Assembly (NCBI RefSeq): GCF_014132155.1
Contig: NZ_BLJQ01000005.1
Span: 1-64,000, forward strand
Origin: Gluconobacter sp. Gdi
GTDB taxonomy: Bacteria > Pseudomonadota > Alphaproteobacteria > Acetobacterales > Acetobacteraceae
Length of the DNA stretch: 64,000 nucleotides
Direction of reading: 5' to 3'
This document shows, piece by piece, positions 63,348 through 64,000 of the stretch; within the stretch, counting starts at the first letter, position 1, and every line of letters starts with the position of its first letter. Both the position numbers and the translations under genes were made by a program. The notes under the pieces were generated by a model, which made no database searches, had not been told where the DNA came from, and saw only the letters and a list, made by a program, of their open reading frames with translations.

Positions 63348-64000
63348 GCTGGCATCACCCGGAGAGTATCCACAAACTCTGTGGTGAAGGCACTTTTCCA
63401 GTCAGCATCGGCTGGCAAAAGGTTTTGGCTGACCATAAAGTCCCGTGTGGCCTGCCACCGGGCAAGCGTCATCGCGCCAAGACCTCGCTCTTTGACATCT
63501 GGGGATGACAGAGCATCTGCTTTTTTCAGCCCCGCATAGCCGAAAGCCAAGTGCTCCAGCGTCATGTTGGGGTTAGCTTTGAGGATCAGAGCATTCCCCG
63601 GATTGGGATTTTGAAAATAATCCCGCCATCCCATCAAAGACGCTTTTACAAAGCTGCTTACCTTTTTTTTATCCGTCGCAACCATCTGCTGAGTGGTGAC
63701 CATAGGGGCGCCATAGGGCGGATAACCCAGATCCTTGAACAGGAAAAACTCGACCGGCATTCCTTTCTGTCTGGCATCCCACAGTTCGGAGGATGCATAA
63801 GCCTGAACGGCCATTTCCTGATCTAGAAAAAATGGCTAGAGATTGAAAGAATAAGGCCTCGCCTGCTCTTCCCTGTAACCAAAGCGATTTTTGAGCCATG
63901 GCCAGAACGTCGCATGGGAAGACGCTGCTATCAGAATTGGGTGGTCACGGAGCTGGCTGAGATCCTTGACGCCAGCATGAGTCATCAGGCCCTGCTGATC
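63344..64000 (-). pseudogene. ABC transporter substrate-binding protein (NMT1/TauA-like), interrupted by an amber codon and cut by the window edge
   Basis: On the minus strand one continuous frame runs from the window end (DQQGLMTHAGVKDLSQLRDH) through WPWLKNRFGY and SFNL to a TAG at 63838-63836, then continues as PFFLDQEMAVQAYASSE to the stop at 63344. Both sides belong to the same periplasmic binding protein fold of nitrate/taurine/thiamine-precursor type, so the TAG breaks an otherwise intact gene. The remaining 156-codon piece begins with an internal ATG and lacks a signal peptide. It could be a recent mutation, a sequencing error or a suppressed codon. The rest of the gene and its permease partners lie beyond the window. 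Confidence 0.75.

Overview
The window looks like a chromosomal segment of an acetic acid bacterium (Acetobacteraceae; Gluconobacter or a close relative fits best). I infer this from overall protein style, many TonB receptors and dehydrogenases, a cytochrome bc1 operon beside c-type cytochromes, a nadABC-nrtR locus and IS5/IS481-type debris. No rRNA is present, so species cannot be fixed from the sequence.

Layout. 1-2.1 kb: end of an unidentified gene, then a graveyard of two decayed insertion sequences (IS5-type on minus, IS481-type on plus). 2.1-28.4 kb: an amino-sugar and cell-wall-sugar island. One arm on the minus strand encodes a TonB receptor, a sodium:solute symporter, the MurNAc-6-phosphate etherase MurQ and a GntR/UTRA repressor. 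A second arm on the plus strand encodes a ROK repressor, a paralogous TonB receptor, a NagP-type permease and NagB. A ROK sugar kinase and a secreted GH20 hexosaminidase lie beside it. Between the arms sit a CsoR-type metal sensor with a CzcCBA-type RND efflux operon (8.6-14.4 kb) and a GPH symporter / GMC oxidoreductase / TIM-barrel sugar isomerase-like set (14.5-18.5 kb). Together the island reads as: polymer cleaved outside, sugars taken through TonB receptors, moved across the inner membrane by dedicated permeases, phosphorylated, then converted by MurQ and NagB. No nagA is present here.

28.4-33.1 kb: an AT-rich gap, a type II NADH dehydrogenase, a CDP-glycerol-transferase-like protein and a polysaccharide flippase. 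33.2-40.4 kb: a metal (copper or iron) uptake-like cluster with a His-rich small protein, TonB receptor, two PepSY membrane proteins, a Sco1 copper chaperone and two small membrane proteins. 40.4-49.9 kb: mixed housekeeping and hypothetical genes (MHS-type transporter, SDR, DUF2252 protein, PurU, secreted nuclease, tRNA-Leu(UAG), exported methyltransferase-like protein, YpfJ-type metallopeptidase).

49.4-54.0 kb: a small secreted protein, a di-haem peroxidase and a monohaem cytochrome c face a convergent bc1 operon (Rieske, cytochrome b, cytochrome c1). This suggests an electron route from ubiquinol to hydrogen peroxide. 54.3-56.4 kb: Tat-exported phospholipase C. 56.4-60.7 kb: nadA-nadB-nadC behind NrtR, with a strong palindrome in front of nadA. 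60.8-64 kb: zinc alcohol dehydrogenase, an 8-oxoguanine-deaminase-like amidohydrolase, and an ABC substrate-binding protein gene carrying an in-frame amber codon, cut by the window edge.
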